In this document: positions 37,111 through 47,022 of the stretch, one piece after another | How the letters are laid out: each line of letters starts with the position of its first letter | Position numbering within the stretch: position 1 is the stretch's first letter | Assembly: GCF_011578285.1 (NCBI RefSeq) | Contig: NZ_CP049916.1 | Span: 1,984,001 to 2,048,000 of the forward strand | Source: Acinetobacter lanii | GTDB taxonomy: Bacteria > Pseudomonadota > Gammaproteobacteria > Pseudomonadales > Moraxellaceae | Reading direction: 5' to 3' | Length of the DNA: 64,000 nt | Notes under the pieces: model-generated | The model's input: the letters and a program-made list of their open reading frames with translations, nothing else | What the model was told of the DNA's origin: nothing | Databases searched by the model: none | Program-made: the position numbers and the translations under genes

Positions 37111-37653
37111 ATGCAAACTCATAGAAAAGCAAAAATTCAAAACGACTTTAACGGGCTATTGATTCAAATTCCTGCAGGCAAGAACATTTTAGTGCTGATC
37201 TTTTTCACAATTTGGCTCTGTGGCTGGTTCTATTTCGCTGTCGATGTATTTGAAACATTACAAAAACCAGAGGAGCATCGTAATTATTTTTTGATGATTT
37301 GGTTGGCAGGCTGGACCCTTGGAGGGATACAAGTTTTCAGAAGTATTCTCTGGGCGCTGTTTGGTAAAGAGATCATCAACATTTCCAACTATGAAATTAA
37401 GCTCAAGGATTCAACTCTAGGATTTGGAAAAACACATCGTTTTTCTATTCATGAACTTAAGTCAATTGAATTCAATCAACCCTCTGTCTCTGAGGAATCA
37501 GATTATCCGGGTAAAATACTCTTGCACCGTAATTCTCAAGTGTATTCTTATGGGACCAACCTAGATGAAATTGAAGCCAAATCGATTATTGATTTAATTA
37601 AAAACAAAATACCTCATCTTAAGCACTCGCCTATCACTACAAATGAAACGTGA
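37111..37653 (+). CDS. Membrane protein of unknown function, first of a tandem pair
   Basis: A 180-residue protein with two transmembrane segments (about residues 26-47 and 66-88), then a soluble C-terminal half of beta-rich character (FGKEIINISNYEIKLKDS, HELKSIEFNQ, GKILLHRN) that resembles a PH-like fold. It ends with IIDLIKNKIPHLKH, close to the end of the next gene's product, so the two are likely paralogues. Both may encode small membrane sensors or scaffolds; no function is known to me. 40 bp to the next gene, no terminator, so a two-gene operon upstream of dnaE. Confidence 0.7.
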   Translation: MQTHRKAKIQNDFNGLLIQIPAGKNILVLIFFTIWLCGWFYFAVDVFETLQKPEEHRNYFLMIWLAGWTLGGIQVFRSILWALFGKEIINISNYEIKLKDSTLGFGKTHRFSIHELKSIEFNQPSVSEESDYPGKILLHRNSQVYSYGTNLDEIEAKSIIDLIKNKIPHLKHSPITTNET

Positions 37654-37693
37654 ATGATCTTTTAGCCGCGCTCCCCCACTCCTCACTCAAAAT

Positions 37694-38263
37694 ATGAAAT
37701 CTTCGAACAATGAGATACGAATTGACCAACAATCCGATGGTACAACAACCATTACGATTAACTTCAAAAAATCGATCTATTCAAGCACGATACGCATGTA
37801 CTTCGTGTTGACACTGATTTTTTTGACGGTTGGCCTGAGTGTGCTCATGAAGTCATTTCTCGACCATGCTTTCGATGATGTTTTATTTTCATTTTTTTGG
37901 TTATTTTTAGTGTTTCTTTTTGGCTATCTGCATTATGAAACCATCTTATGGCTACAAAAAGGCAAAGAAGCAATGACTTTAAAACATGACCACGTCATTC
38001 TCCAAAAAATATATCCCCAACATCGACTGTATGGTTCAACCGCCCCGCAAATCACGACAATTGAAACCAAGCAGTTACAACGCGTTTATTATTCCAAGTA
38101 CATTCCATATCGAAACAGCTTACCCAGTAAAAACAAAGGCAATCTACACTTTCAAGATCACCAACAGACCTATTCTTTTGCCATTAATTTAACCCAACAG
38201 GAATGCACGCCGATTATTCGTTTAATCAAACAAAATATTCCGAACATCGAAATTAATGTCTAA
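37694..38263 (+). CDS. Membrane protein of unknown function, second of a tandem pair
   Basis: A 189-residue protein with the same plan as its neighbour: polar N-terminus, two transmembrane segments (about residues 34-54 and 64-85), a beta-rich C-terminal half (EAMTLKHDHVILQKIYP, GNLHFQDHQQTYSF) and the ending IIRLIKQNIPNIEI, which aligns with IIDLIKNKIPHLKH of the first gene. Identity between the two is otherwise low, implying an old duplication. No recognisable enzymatic motif. Weak Shine-Dalgarno; ATG at 37694. Confidence 0.68.
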   Translation: MKSSNNEIRIDQQSDGTTTITINFKKSIYSSTIRMYFVLTLIFLTVGLSVLMKSFLDHAFDDVLFSFFWLFLVFLFGYLHYETILWLQKGKEAMTLKHDHVILQKIYPQHRLYGSTAPQITTIETKQLQRVYYSKYIPYRNSLPSKNKGNLHFQDHQQTYSFAINLTQQECTPIIRLIKQNIPNIEINV

Positions 38264-38359
38264 AGGTTTAAATTAATTCTTGAACAAATGCTCTTCAATT
38301 AGAATCAGAATCAATCTAGTCATGTTAAACTTACGAATGATTTAAACAGGGATTCATTT

Positions 38360-41300
38360 ATGCAGTTTGTACATCTTGGTATTCATACAGAATTTTCGAT
38401 CACGGAGTCGATTGTACGAATACCTGATTTAATGAAAGCTGCATCTAAAGATGAAATGCCTGCGCTTGCCATTACCGATTTATCGAATTTGCACGCCGCG
38501 GTTAAGTTTTATAAAAAGAGTCTCGATAAGGGCATCAAACCCATTATGGGCAGTACGATTCGCTTAAATGACGAATCGCATCGTATGATTTTACTGGCCA
38601 TGACCAATACCGGTTGGCGTAGTCTGACTGAGATTGTTTCGCGTGGCTTTATTGAAGGTCAGCAACTCAGCATTCCCTGTGTGAAAAAAGAATGGGTGTT
38701 AGAGCAAAGCCAAGACATTATTGCTTTGCTGGGGATTCAATCTGATGTGGGTGAAATGCTGTGCTCAGGTAACCCGCAAAAAGCGGAACCTTTGCTTGAA
38801 GAATGGATTGAAAAATTTGGCAATCGGGTTTATCTCAACTTAACCCGCACCAATCGCCCAATGGAAGAAGATTTCATTGTGGAAGCGGTCAAATTAGCAG
38901 CCAAGTATCAAATTGGCGTGGTGGCGACCAATGATGTGCACTTTATTGATCCTGTGGATTATGAAGCACATGAAGCCCGTGTCTGTATTGCGGATGGTTA
39001 TGTGCTTAATGACAACCGCCGTCCAAAAATCTATAGCCCAGAGCAATACTTTAAAACCGCTGAAGAAATGACAGCGCTGTTCTCTGACATTCCGAGTGCC
39101 ATTCAAAACACAGTCGAAATTGCCAAACGCTGTAATGTCACCCTACGTCTGGGTTTTAATGACTTACCGGATTATCCGATTCCTGAAGGTCATACCATTG
39201 ACACCTACTTTGCGCATGTGTCGCAAGAAGGTCTAGAAGAGCGTCTTAATTTTCTTTATCCACCTGAACAACGTGATGAAGACTGGCCTGAAATTCGTAA
39301 GCCTTATGATGAACGCTTGGCCTATGAAATTAAAATTATTAATGAGATGGGGTTCCCTGGTTACTTCTTGATTGTCATGGACTTTATTGGCTGGTCGAAG
39401 AACAATGGGGTGCCTGTTGGCCCGGGTCGTGGTTCTGGTGCAGGCTCCTTGGTGGCGTATAGTTTAAAAATTACCGATCTTGATCCACTGCGTTATGATC
39501 TGCTTTTTGAACGTTTCTTAAACCCTGAACGTGTTTCAATGCCCGACTTTGACGTCGATTTCTGTATCGCTGGTCGAGATAAAGTCATCGACTATGTCGC
39601 ACGTCACTACGGTCGTGATGCGGTTTCACAGATTGCCACTTTCGGTACCATGGCGGCAAAAGGTGCCATTCGTGACGTGGCTCGTGTTTTAGGTAAATCC
39701 TATGGTTTAGCCGATCGTATTTCAAAAATGATTCCAACCAAACCTTTGGGTTTGAGCTTATTGGAGTCATTAGAAGCCGAGCCACAACTGAAAGACATCG
39801 TCACCAATCCGTCGAATCCAGACAATGATGATGCCGCTGAAATTTGGGAAATGGCACTTAAGCTCGAAGGGATTACCCGAAATACCGGTAAACATGCGGG
39901 TGGTGTGGTGATTGCACCGACCAAAATCACCGACTATTCAGCAGTCATGTGTGAAGCGGATGGTACTGCACGTGTGGCACAATTCGACAAAGACGATGTT
40001 GAAGCCGCAGGTTTGGTGAAGTTCGACTTTTTGGGACTACGTAACTTAACCGTAATCGAAGATGCAGTTCAGCATATCAATGCGCGCATCAAATCGGATA
40101 CCCCTCTCGACATTTCTCGCATCAAGTTAGACGATCCAAAAGCTTATACCATCTTCGCAGATGCCAATACCACTGCGGTATTCCAGTTTGAATCCGTCGG
40201 CATGAAAAAGATGTTGAAGGAAGCCAAGCCAAGTAAGTTTGAAGAAATTATTGCCTTCGTATCGCTCTATCGACCGGGTCCAATGGATCTGATTCCTGAC
40301 TTTATCCATCGTATGCATGGCGGCGAATTTGAATATTTGCATCCGCTGCTTGAAGGGGTCTTGGAGCCGACTTACGGGATTATGGTGTATCAAGAACAGG
40401 TGATGCAGGCAGCGCAGTACTGTGCAGGCTATACTCTCGGTGGCGCGGACATGCTGCGTCGTGCCATGGGTAAAAAGAAACCGGAAGAAATGGTCAAACA
40501 GCGCCAGATCTTTATTACGGGTGCGGCTGAAAAAGAGATTGATGAAGCCACAGCCAACCATATTTTTGACTATATGGAAAAGTTCGCAGGCTATGGTTTT
40601 AACAAATCACATGCCGCAGCATATGCCTTAGTTGCCTACCAAACGGCATGGCTCAAAGCCTACTACCCTGCTGAATTCATGTCAGCGGTTCTCACTTCAG
40701 AGATGCAAAACACCGACAGTATTGTGTTCTTGATTGATGACTGTCGTAATAATGGCTTAGAGGTGTTACCCCCTTCAGTCAATATGTCAATTTACCAATT
40801 CCATGCCACCAATGAAAAGACCATTGTCTATGGTCTAGGAGCAATCAAAGGCGTGGGTGAACAAGCGATGCAATCGGTGATCGACTCTCGTAATCAATTG
40901 GGCCCTTATAAAGACCTGTTTGATTTCTGTCACCGTATTGACTTAAAAAAAATCAATAAACGTACGCTAGAAGCACTCATTCGATCTGGAGCGCTCGATT
41001 GCTTAGGGCTTGAACGTTCAAGCCTCATGGCACAATTGCCTGAAGCGGTACAAGCGGCAGAACAAGCCCGTAGTAACCGTGAATCTGGCATGATGGACTT
41101 GTTTGGTGAAGTTGAAGAAGTTCAACGTAAACCAGCGAAACCCGTTAAACCTTGGGCGGATGAAGTTCGCCTCAAAGGTGAAAAAGACACCTTAGGCTTA
41201 TATTTAACCGGCCATCCGATTGATGTGTATCGTCCAGAACTGAAATGTTTTGTGCCGAATAAAATTAACGAGCTTACGCCTACACGCCGTGGGGTCACCA

Positions 41301-41926
41301 CGGTGTTTGCCGGCTTGGTGGTGGATATTGCCAACTTCCCCAACCGTATGATGGTCACACTGGATGATGGTACGGCTCGTATTGAAATTTCAGCCAACCA
41401 TGAACGATTCCAACGTTTCAAAGACATCATTGTCAATGAACAAGTGGTGGTCATTGAAGGTGAAATTTATGAACGTGAAGGTTTTGACCGTCCAATGGGA
41501 CGCTTGACCAAAGCCTTTACCTTAAATGAAATTCGTCAAAAACGTGCCACCAGTATTCAGGTTAAATTGAATCCAGAGCATATGCTGCCTACGCTGAGCT
41601 CAGACTTGCAGCGGATTTTATTGCCTTATTGTAATGTCGATATGTGCAATCATATTCCTTTACAGATTTTACTGGATTATCCATACGCGACTGCAGAACT
41701 GCATTTGGGCGCGAATTGGAATGTTGCCCCTTTAGATGAACTGCTTGCCAAACTGCGGGATTACTTTGGTAAAGAAAGTATGCATGTTGAGTATCAAGTC
41801 AAATCAAAAGCAGCCAAAAGTAAGGCAGCTCCACAGCAATCCACTCCACTCGCCCCTCCTCCGAGTGATATGAGTATGGATGATGCCATGGATCTGTACC
41901 AATCTGAAGTTAGCCAATACTCTTAA
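38360..41926 (+). CDS. dnaE: DNA polymerase III subunit alpha
   Basis: Catalytic subunit of the replicative polymerase, 1188 residues (E. coli 1160). The N-terminal PHP domain starts FVHLGIHTEFSITES; the family HLHTEYS is HLGIHTEFS here. The polymerase aspartates are D398 and D400 in PDFDVDFC, corresponding to E. coli D401 and D403; GPGRGSGAGSLVAY precedes them. The GYGFNKSHAAAYALVAYQTAWLK segment is shared by all DnaE (given as GYGFNKSHAAAYA then LVAYQTAWLK). The OB domain (TVFAGLVVDI...) and a beta-clamp binding region follow, and the last 40 residues are a K/A/S/P-rich tail. AGGGA Shine-Dalgarno. trmJ follows after 15 bp. Confidence 0.98.
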   Translation: MQFVHLGIHTEFSITESIVRIPDLMKAASKDEMPALAITDLSNLHAAVKFYKKSLDKGIKPIMGSTIRLNDESHRMILLAMTNTGWRSLTEIVSRGFIEGQQLSIPCVKKEWVLEQSQDIIALLGIQSDVGEMLCSGNPQKAEPLLEEWIEKFGNRVYLNLTRTNRPMEEDFIVEAVKLAAKYQIGVVATNDVHFIDPVDYEAHEARVCIADGYVLNDNRRPKIYSPEQYFKTAEEMTALFSDIPSAIQNTVEIAKRCNVTLRLGFNDLPDYPIPEGHTIDTYFAHVSQEGLEERLNFLYPPEQRDEDWPEIRKPYDERLAYEIKIINEMGFPGYFLIVMDFIGWSKNNGVPVGPGRGSGAGSLVAYSLKITDLDPLRYDLLFERFLNPERVSMPDFDVDFCIAGRDKVIDYVARHYGRDAVSQIATFGTMAAKGAIRDVARVLGKSYGLADRISKMIPTKPLGLSLLESLEAEPQLKDIVTNPSNPDNDDAAEIWEMALKLEGITRNTGKHAGGVVIAPTKITDYSAVMCEADGTARVAQFDKDDVEAAGLVKFDFLGLRNLTVIEDAVQHINARIKSDTPLDISRIKLDDPKAYTIFADANTTAVFQFESVGMKKMLKEAKPSKFEEIIAFVSLYRPGPMDLIPDFIHRMHGGEFEYLHPLLEGVLEPTYGIMVYQEQVMQAAQYCAGYTLGGADMLRRAMGKKKPEEMVKQRQIFITGAAEKEIDEATANHIFDYMEKFAGYGFNKSHAAAYALVAYQTAWLKAYYPAEFMSAVLTSEMQNTDSIVFLIDDCRNNGLEVLPPSVNMSIYQFHATNEKTIVYGLGAIKGVGEQAMQSVIDSRNQLGPYKDLFDFCHRIDLKKINKRTLEALIRSGALDCLGLERSSLMAQLPEAVQAAEQARSNRESGMMDLFGEVEEVQRKPAKPVKPWADEVRLKGEKDTLGLYLTGHPIDVYRPELKCFVPNKINELTPTRRGVTTVFAGLVVDIANFPNRMMVTLDDGTARIEISANHERFQRFKDIIVNEQVVVIEGEIYEREGFDRPMGRLTKAFTLNEIRQKRATSIQVKLNPEHMLPTLSSDLQRILLPYCNVDMCNHIPLQILLDYPYATAELHLGANWNVAPLDELLAKLRDYFGKESMHVEYQVKSKAAKSKAAPQQSTPLAPPPSDMSMDDAMDLYQSEVSQYS

Positions 41927-41941
41927 ATTATCGGATTTATT

Positions 41942-42784
41942 ATGAATATTATTGACAATGCTGCGGTATCGCAGCATTTAGCACATGTACGTATTGTGAT
42001 GGTGAATACCACTCTACCTGCCAACATCGGTAGTGCTTTACGTGCCATGAAGACTATGGGCTTATCAAAATTGGTCTTGGTTGCCCCAAAAACTTACCCG
42101 CATCCTGATATTGATGCATTAGCTGCAGGTGCGACTGATCTCATTGAACAGATTGAAATCGTAGAAAGCTTGGAAGATGCGATTAAAGACTGTCATTTGG
42201 TGTTTGGCACCAGCGCACGTACACGTACCATTCCATGGCCACTATTGGATGCTCGCCCTGCTGCACAAAAGTCAATGAATGCTGTATTGAATGAACAGCA
42301 GGAAATCGCGGTGGTTTTTGGACGTGAAGACCGTGGCTTAACCAATGAAGAATTGGCGATGGCCAATTATCACGTCACTATCCCGGTGAATTCAGACTAC
42401 GGCGTGTTAAACGTTGCCCAAGCGATTCAAATCATTAGCTATGAAATGCGCATGGCTACCGTTGAATTGATGGATAAAGAAGTCGATCCCGATGCAGTCA
42501 TGAAAGTGACCGATGAAGAGGCGATGCATTGGGACGAGCCTTTAGTCACGCATGAGCAAATGGAACAGTTCTATCCGCATATTGAAAAAATGCTCGCGGA
42601 TATTGAATTTATGGACCCGAAAAATCCACGTTTATTACCACTACGTTTACGCCGATTATTCGGGCGTATACAATTAGATAAGATGGAATATCACTTGCTT
42701 CGTGGTATTTTCACCCGAGTTCAAGCCTTAAACAATGGCACATGGAAAAAATCAAAAACCAAAGAGGATCAACCTAATGCTTAA
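41942..42784 (+). CDS. trmJ: tRNA (cytidine/uridine-2'-O-)-methyltransferase TrmJ
   Basis: SPOUT-family methyltransferase that modifies position 32 of tRNA. Seen: [26 protein letters not shown] at the N-terminus (given as [16 protein letters not shown] and [10 protein letters not shown]), [12 protein letters not shown] (motif 2) and [16 protein letters not shown] (motif 3 with the knot). The product is 280 residues, somewhat longer than E. coli TrmJ (246), through C-terminal additions. It lies 15 bp after dnaE and overlaps cysE by 8 bp, so dnaE-trmJ-cysE may be one transcript. Confidence 0.93.
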   Translation: MNIIDNAAVSQHLAHVRIVMVNTTLPANIGSALRAMKTMGLSKLVLVAPKTYPHPDIDALAAGATDLIEQIEIVESLEDAIKDCHLVFGTSARTRTIPWPLLDARPAAQKSMNAVLNEQQEIAVVFGREDRGLTNEELAMANYHVTIPVNSDYGVLNVAQAIQIISYEMRMATVELMDKEVDPDAVMKVTDEEAMHWDEPLVTHEQMEQFYPHIEKMLADIEFMDPKNPRLLPLRLRRLFGRIQLDKMEYHLLRGIFTRVQALNNGTWKKSKTKEDQPNA

Positions 42785-43595
42785 ACAGCTGAAAGAAGAT
42801 GTTCAAGCGGTGTTCGCGCGTGATCCTGCCGCACGTAACACGTTTGAAGTTTTAACAACTTATCCTGGTATTCATGCCCTGATCATGCATCGCATGGCAC
42901 ATGAACTATGGAATAAAGATTGTAAAACTTCAGCGCGGATGTTGTCTTCTTTTAGTCGTTTTGCCACGGGTATTGAAATTCATCCGGGTGCTAAAATTGG
43001 TAAACGCTTTTTCATCGACCACGGTATGGGGATCGTGATTGGTGAAACGGCCGAAATTGGTGACGATGTGACCCTGTACCATGGGGTGACTTTGGGTGGC
43101 ACCACTTGGAATAAAGGTAAACGCCATCCAACCTTAGAGGATGGTGTGGTGGTCGGTGCAGGCGCTAAAATTTTAGGGCCTTTTACGGTGCACAAAAATG
43201 CCAAAGTCGGTTCCAATGCAGTCGTGACCAAAGAAGTACCCGAAGGTGCTACGGCGGTGGGGAATCCAGCTCGATTTATTTTAAAAGATAAAAAAATTGA
43301 AGAAGCTGAAAACCCACAAGCAGAAGTGGTAAATACCGTTGAGCAAACCACATTTGAGCCGTATGCAACTACACAAGATCAAACCGATCCAATGCTAGAA
43401 GGTATGCGCGTCCTGCTCAATCGCATTCAACAAAACGAACAACGCATGAACACCTTGTGCCAGCGTTTGTCTTTACTTGATCCGACCTTTAAAAATCCTC
43501 AACAAACCGGACAACCGTTTAGCGAAGAAGAATTGAAAATTTTGGATGAAGTTCGCCGTGAATGTGAGGCACAATCTGTACAATCGAAAGTTTAA
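42777..43595 (+). CDS. cysE: Serine O-acetyltransferase
   Basis: First step of cysteine synthesis from serine. From the ATG at 42777 ([17 protein letters not shown]) the product has 272 residues; it overlaps the trmJ stop by 8 bp, and AGAGGATC upstream serves as ribosome binding site. The left-handed beta-helix is clear: [22 protein letters not shown] then [21 protein letters not shown], with the catalytic D-H pair in IDHG. The N-terminal helical domain is short as in Gram-positive-type CysE, while residues about 175-272 form a C-terminal extension with a helical, glutamine-rich part ([19 protein letters not shown]) not found in E. coli CysE. Confidence 0.93.
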   Translation: MLKQLKEDVQAVFARDPAARNTFEVLTTYPGIHALIMHRMAHELWNKDCKTSARMLSSFSRFATGIEIHPGAKIGKRFFIDHGMGIVIGETAEIGDDVTLYHGVTLGGTTWNKGKRHPTLEDGVVVGAGAKILGPFTVHKNAKVGSNAVVTKEVPEGATAVGNPARFILKDKKIEEAENPQAEVVNTVEQTTFEPYATTQDQTDPMLEGMRVLLNRIQQNEQRMNTLCQRLSLLDPTFKNPQQTGQPFSEEELKILDEVRRECEAQSVQSKV

Positions 43596-43704
43596 TGTAT
43601 AAATTTTAATAACGTAGATGATTTATGGTTGCATGTTGCTGCTGCATTTTTTAGACTGACCCTAAGCCTCTCTCTACACATACAACAATATATTGGACCG
43701 ACTT

Positions 43705-44616
43705 ATGACGATCAAACCCCTCCTGTGTGCAATGCTCGCAACAGCATTTCTAACAGCGTGTAGTACAGCCCCTGTTAAACAAAATAAAAATACCGATTCA
43801 ATCGTTTTTACAGAGCCTGATTTGAGTGCTCCGTTTTATGCTTTAAATCCGTTTGACTATGCCCAACCGCCGGTATTCGAATTGGAATTGAAAAAAGCAG
43901 CTGCTCAACCGGTAACGAAACTTGAAGTGACCGATCCTAAAACCAATAAGAAAGTGGTTTTAGACACCAACAAGTTGATCATTCCTACAGTAAACAGCAC
44001 ACAACGCTCAATGAAGTATGCAGCGCTTGCGGGTCAAAATGAAATTGATATCACCGATATCGATGACTTCTTGCAAATGGTTGAGGGTAAAGCACGTCAC
44101 TATCCACCGCATTTCACAGACCGCCAAGAACGTAAAGGCTTTGAGACGAAGCTAAAAGAAGTGTCTGCACAGCTCGATGAATTGGCTTCTAAAAACAATG
44201 CATCCTTTGATATTTTAATCCGTGCATTTAAAGCCAGCATCATGGGTCGTAATTTAGACTTAGGTTCTGCCTATACAACAAAATCACTGAAATATGCACA
44301 ACAGATTTTGAAGATCAATAAAGAAGATGCTGAAGCAAACTTCTGGTTTGGTTTCTCGTTGTCTGAGGGTGGCGGTCAAAAAGAAGCGATTCCATATATC
44401 GATAAAGCCATCAAAGCCGGCGTTCAAGAAGCATATTTAGTGTCTGCAAATAACTTCATTTATATGGATCAAAAGAAAAATGCGATCCAAACTTTAAAAA
44501 ATTACAAGGTGAAATATCCTGATGAAGCTGAAGTGGCAGATCGTTTAATTGCAGAGATTGAAAGCAAAGGCCGCTATAACGTTTGGCAGATTTTAAATAA
44601 TCCTGCGAAATCATAA
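43705..44616 (+). CDS. TPR-like outer-membrane lipoprotein, function unknown
   Basis: A 303-residue lipoprotein: signal MTIKPLLCAMLATAFLTAC with lipobox LTAC and lipidated C19. The residue after Cys is Ser, so outer-membrane sorting is expected. The mature part has a linker with IVFTEPDLSAPFYALNPFDYAQPP and a helical C-terminal half (AEANFWFGFSLSEGGGQ, AIPYIDKAIKAG, AIQTLKNYKVKYPDEAEVAD) typical of TPR repeats. The start ATG at 43705 has TTGGA upstream; the TTG at 43693 adds four residues and is rejected. Role unknown; possibly an envelope assembly factor next to the lipase-like lipoprotein. Confidence 0.8.
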   Translation: MTIKPLLCAMLATAFLTACSTAPVKQNKNTDSIVFTEPDLSAPFYALNPFDYAQPPVFELELKKAAAQPVTKLEVTDPKTNKKVVLDTNKLIIPTVNSTQRSMKYAALAGQNEIDITDIDDFLQMVEGKARHYPPHFTDRQERKGFETKLKEVSAQLDELASKNNASFDILIRAFKASIMGRNLDLGSAYTTKSLKYAQQILKINKEDAEANFWFGFSLSEGGGQKEAIPYIDKAIKAGVQEAYLVSANNFIYMDQKKNAIQTLKNYKVKYPDEAEVADRLIAEIESKGRYNVWQILNNPAKS

Positions 44617-44640
44617 GCCTTAACTCTCATTTTATGATCA

Positions 44641-44672
44641 AAAATAGACTGTTTCGACAGTCTATTTTTTTT
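44641..44672 (+). terminator. Terminator of the TPR-like lipoprotein gene
   Basis: AATAGACTGT, TTCG, ACAGTCTATT then a T-run, about 25 bp after the stop. Confidence 0.92.
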
Positions 44673-44736
44673 GGCTTATTCTTAATTGAAGCAAAATCAA
44701 GTATGCTTTTTCAAATCTCTTTCTTGTAATGCGCAT

Positions 44737-46737
44737 ATGAAGCAAACAAACACAAAAATAATGCTTGCCCTCTTTGCCGTATTGCCACTGTTTGTCAGTG
44801 GTTGCCAAGTGGTTAGTGTTAAAAATCAAAAACTCAACGTCACCATTGCCAACGAACGTGACAGTATTTTAACCCGTAAAAAAATGAGTGAAGCCAGCCT
44901 CAATGTGCTGTCTATGACGGGGAAAGAAGGGGAAAAATGTGCCGAGGAACCTGAAAAATGTATCAGTGAAATTCAGGACATTCCGCAAATTCAAGACGAA
45001 CAGCTCTACTCCGCAGCCAGTGAAATTTATTTAACCAAGGCATTAACTCTAGGCAACTCTTCAGCCTGTGCAGTGAGTCGTATTGCTCGTTTTCAATCTG
45101 AAGAAAAGCAACTCAATAATCGACAAAGTTTTGAATCCTGCCTCGATGAACAACTCATTTATCTCGATAAAAGCATCCGCTATAGCTATGCCTATTTGTT
45201 TGTGACCAAGCGTCATCCGAGTGATCGTATTTTTGACAACCGTCAGGTTCAAATTCGTGACTTTTATAATCAAGCCATTGCCAAATTGGTGACCAATTAC
45301 GGTCTACGCTACGACCGTGAACGTGTGCCTAAAGCCATTAAAGTGGGTCAAAGTACCTATCATGTTAATTACGATCATTACTCACAAATTGCAGGTAAGC
45401 GCTTAGAAAGTTTGCTGTCGAGTTATATCTTAAATTTCTCAGGCTTCCGCTCGATCAACCGTCGTGATGGTTTTGGCTCCGAATTTGTAGCAACTTTACC
45501 GCCTGAAAAAACCCGTAAAAATTTCAAATACATTGTTGACCCGATCAACCATCAATATCCCAATGGGATTAACCCCAATATTCATGACCCACGTTATTTG
45601 GCGGTAACCATTACCGCTCAACCCAAATCGGGCAATACCGTAGATGCGATCTTAAATAGTCCAGATTTTCAGTTGAATATTTTCGACCCCTATGCCAATG
45701 ATCGGGTTGAAGTTGCGGGTCATGCCTACCCCCTAGCCGCTAACTTCTCTGCACCTTATGGATTGTGGCTGGCGGAGAATAATCTCGGGGCTTCAGCATA
45801 TTTGAGTTTGATCGACCGTGACAACAGCATCACTATGCCGCAACTGTTTAAACTCGAACCTTATAACCCCAATAAAAAAGTGATTGTGTTGGTGCATGGT
45901 TTGGCAAGTAGTCCTGAGGCGTGGATTCGCCTGACCAATGATATTATGGGCGACAGTGTGCTGCGTGAGCACTATCAGGTGTGGCAAGTGTTCTATTCCA
46001 CCAATATGCCGATTTTAGAAAGTCATTATCAGATCAATGCTTTAGTGCGTCAGACCTTTCAACAACTCGACCCGAAAGCCAATGCAGCTAAAGATGCGGT
46101 ATTGATTGGTCACAGCATGGGTGGCATTATTGCGCGTCTGATGGTGAGTAATGCTGACGTTTCTGAAAAAGCCAACACGGTGCTTAAAACCCAAGACATA
46201 AAAAAACTCACCCAGGAACCCTTGTTTAAACAACGCTTGGTGATTCAACCGATCGATAATTTTAGTCGTGCGATTTTTTTGTCATCTCCACATCGTGGTA
46301 CAGAATATGCGGAGCGTTGGTTTACCCTTGCCCTACGCAAAATCATTAAGCTGCCCGGTGCTTTTATCGGTGCATTTGCAGAAACCTTAATGGAGCAAGA
46401 CATTAAGATGCATGACTTTATGCGCAATATTGATCATGGCTTAATTCAAAATGGACCAAGTGACCTGAGTGACCGTTCTAAATTCACCAAGCTGACTGAA
46501 GATATCGTGCCACCTAAGGGCTTTGTGTTTCATTCGATTCTCGGCAACTTATCTAAATCCAATGATAAAAGTCAGATCAATGATGGTGTGGTGGCTTATG
46601 AAAGTGCCCACCTCGACGGCGCTGCCTCTGAAACGATTTTAAAAGGCGGACACTCGATTCAGGAAACCCCTGAAGCGGTGCTTGAATTGCGTCGGATCTT
46701 AAAATTGCACTTAAAAGAACATGGCATAACGCAATAA
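44737..46737 (+). CDS. Lipase-like lipoprotein (alpha/beta hydrolase)
   Basis: A 667-residue lipoprotein: signal MKQTNTKIMLALFAVLP, lipobox VSGC, lipidated C23. Residues about 24-370 form a large N-terminal region of unknown fold with several Cys (EGEKCAEEPEKC, SSACAVSR, FESCLDEQ) and no known motif. The C-terminal half is an alpha/beta hydrolase of the PGAP1/lipase type: oxyanion motif VLVHGLASSPEAWIRL, nucleophile GHSMGG with S460, and the C-terminal HSIQETPEAV carrying the catalytic His (GGHSIQ). Substrate is perhaps a lipid or an ester in the envelope; this is inferred. The start was moved to 44737 because only that start gives a clean signal peptide. Confidence 0.85.
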   Translation: MKQTNTKIMLALFAVLPLFVSGCQVVSVKNQKLNVTIANERDSILTRKKMSEASLNVLSMTGKEGEKCAEEPEKCISEIQDIPQIQDEQLYSAASEIYLTKALTLGNSSACAVSRIARFQSEEKQLNNRQSFESCLDEQLIYLDKSIRYSYAYLFVTKRHPSDRIFDNRQVQIRDFYNQAIAKLVTNYGLRYDRERVPKAIKVGQSTYHVNYDHYSQIAGKRLESLLSSYILNFSGFRSINRRDGFGSEFVATLPPEKTRKNFKYIVDPINHQYPNGINPNIHDPRYLAVTITAQPKSGNTVDAILNSPDFQLNIFDPYANDRVEVAGHAYPLAANFSAPYGLWLAENNLGASAYLSLIDRDNSITMPQLFKLEPYNPNKKVIVLVHGLASSPEAWIRLTNDIMGDSVLREHYQVWQVFYSTNMPILESHYQINALVRQTFQQLDPKANAAKDAVLIGHSMGGIIARLMVSNADVSEKANTVLKTQDIKKLTQEPLFKQRLVIQPIDNFSRAIFLSSPHRGTEYAERWFTLALRKIIKLPGAFIGAFAETLMEQDIKMHDFMRNIDHGLIQNGPSDLSDRSKFTKLTEDIVPPKGFVFHSILGNLSKSNDKSQINDGVVAYESAHLDGAASETILKGGHSIQETPEAVLELRRILKLHLKEHGITQ

Positions 46738-46752
46738 TTCCAACTTCTCATG

Positions 46753-46776
46753 AAGCCCCGATATGGGGCTTTTTTT
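46753..46776 (+). terminator. Terminator of the lipase-like lipoprotein gene
   Basis: AAGCCCC, 5 nt, GGGGCTTTTTTT, 15 bp after the stop. Confidence 0.92.
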
Positions 46777-47022
46777 ATAGGTACATTATTGACAATCATT
46801 TTCGATCATCGTTAAAAAAATGGCATATAACCGTTAAAACTGGAGGATGAAAGCATTAGCTTGAATCATCATTTGCATTAAACTCCTGCGGGCTGAACAG
46901 TAAAAAAACCGCGATATGAAATTGAGCTACTGTTATGCATTTTCACAATTTCATGCCAAAGCCAATACCACTTTAAATGTGGTCATGATAATTTAGCGTC
47001 ATTGAAGGATTTTAGATTTTTA

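Noticed and set aside
40127..40561. 144-codon ORF antisense to dnaE
   Set aside because: dnaE is strongly conserved here; the antisense frame is a shadow.
42980..43351. 123-codon ORF antisense to cysE
   Set aside because: Shadow of the beta-helix repeats; no independent support.
46838..46861. Five-codon leader peptide with GGAGG upstream of mutS
   Set aside because: The Shine-Dalgarno touches the ATG with no spacing, and the peptide (MKALA) has no regulatory codon pattern.
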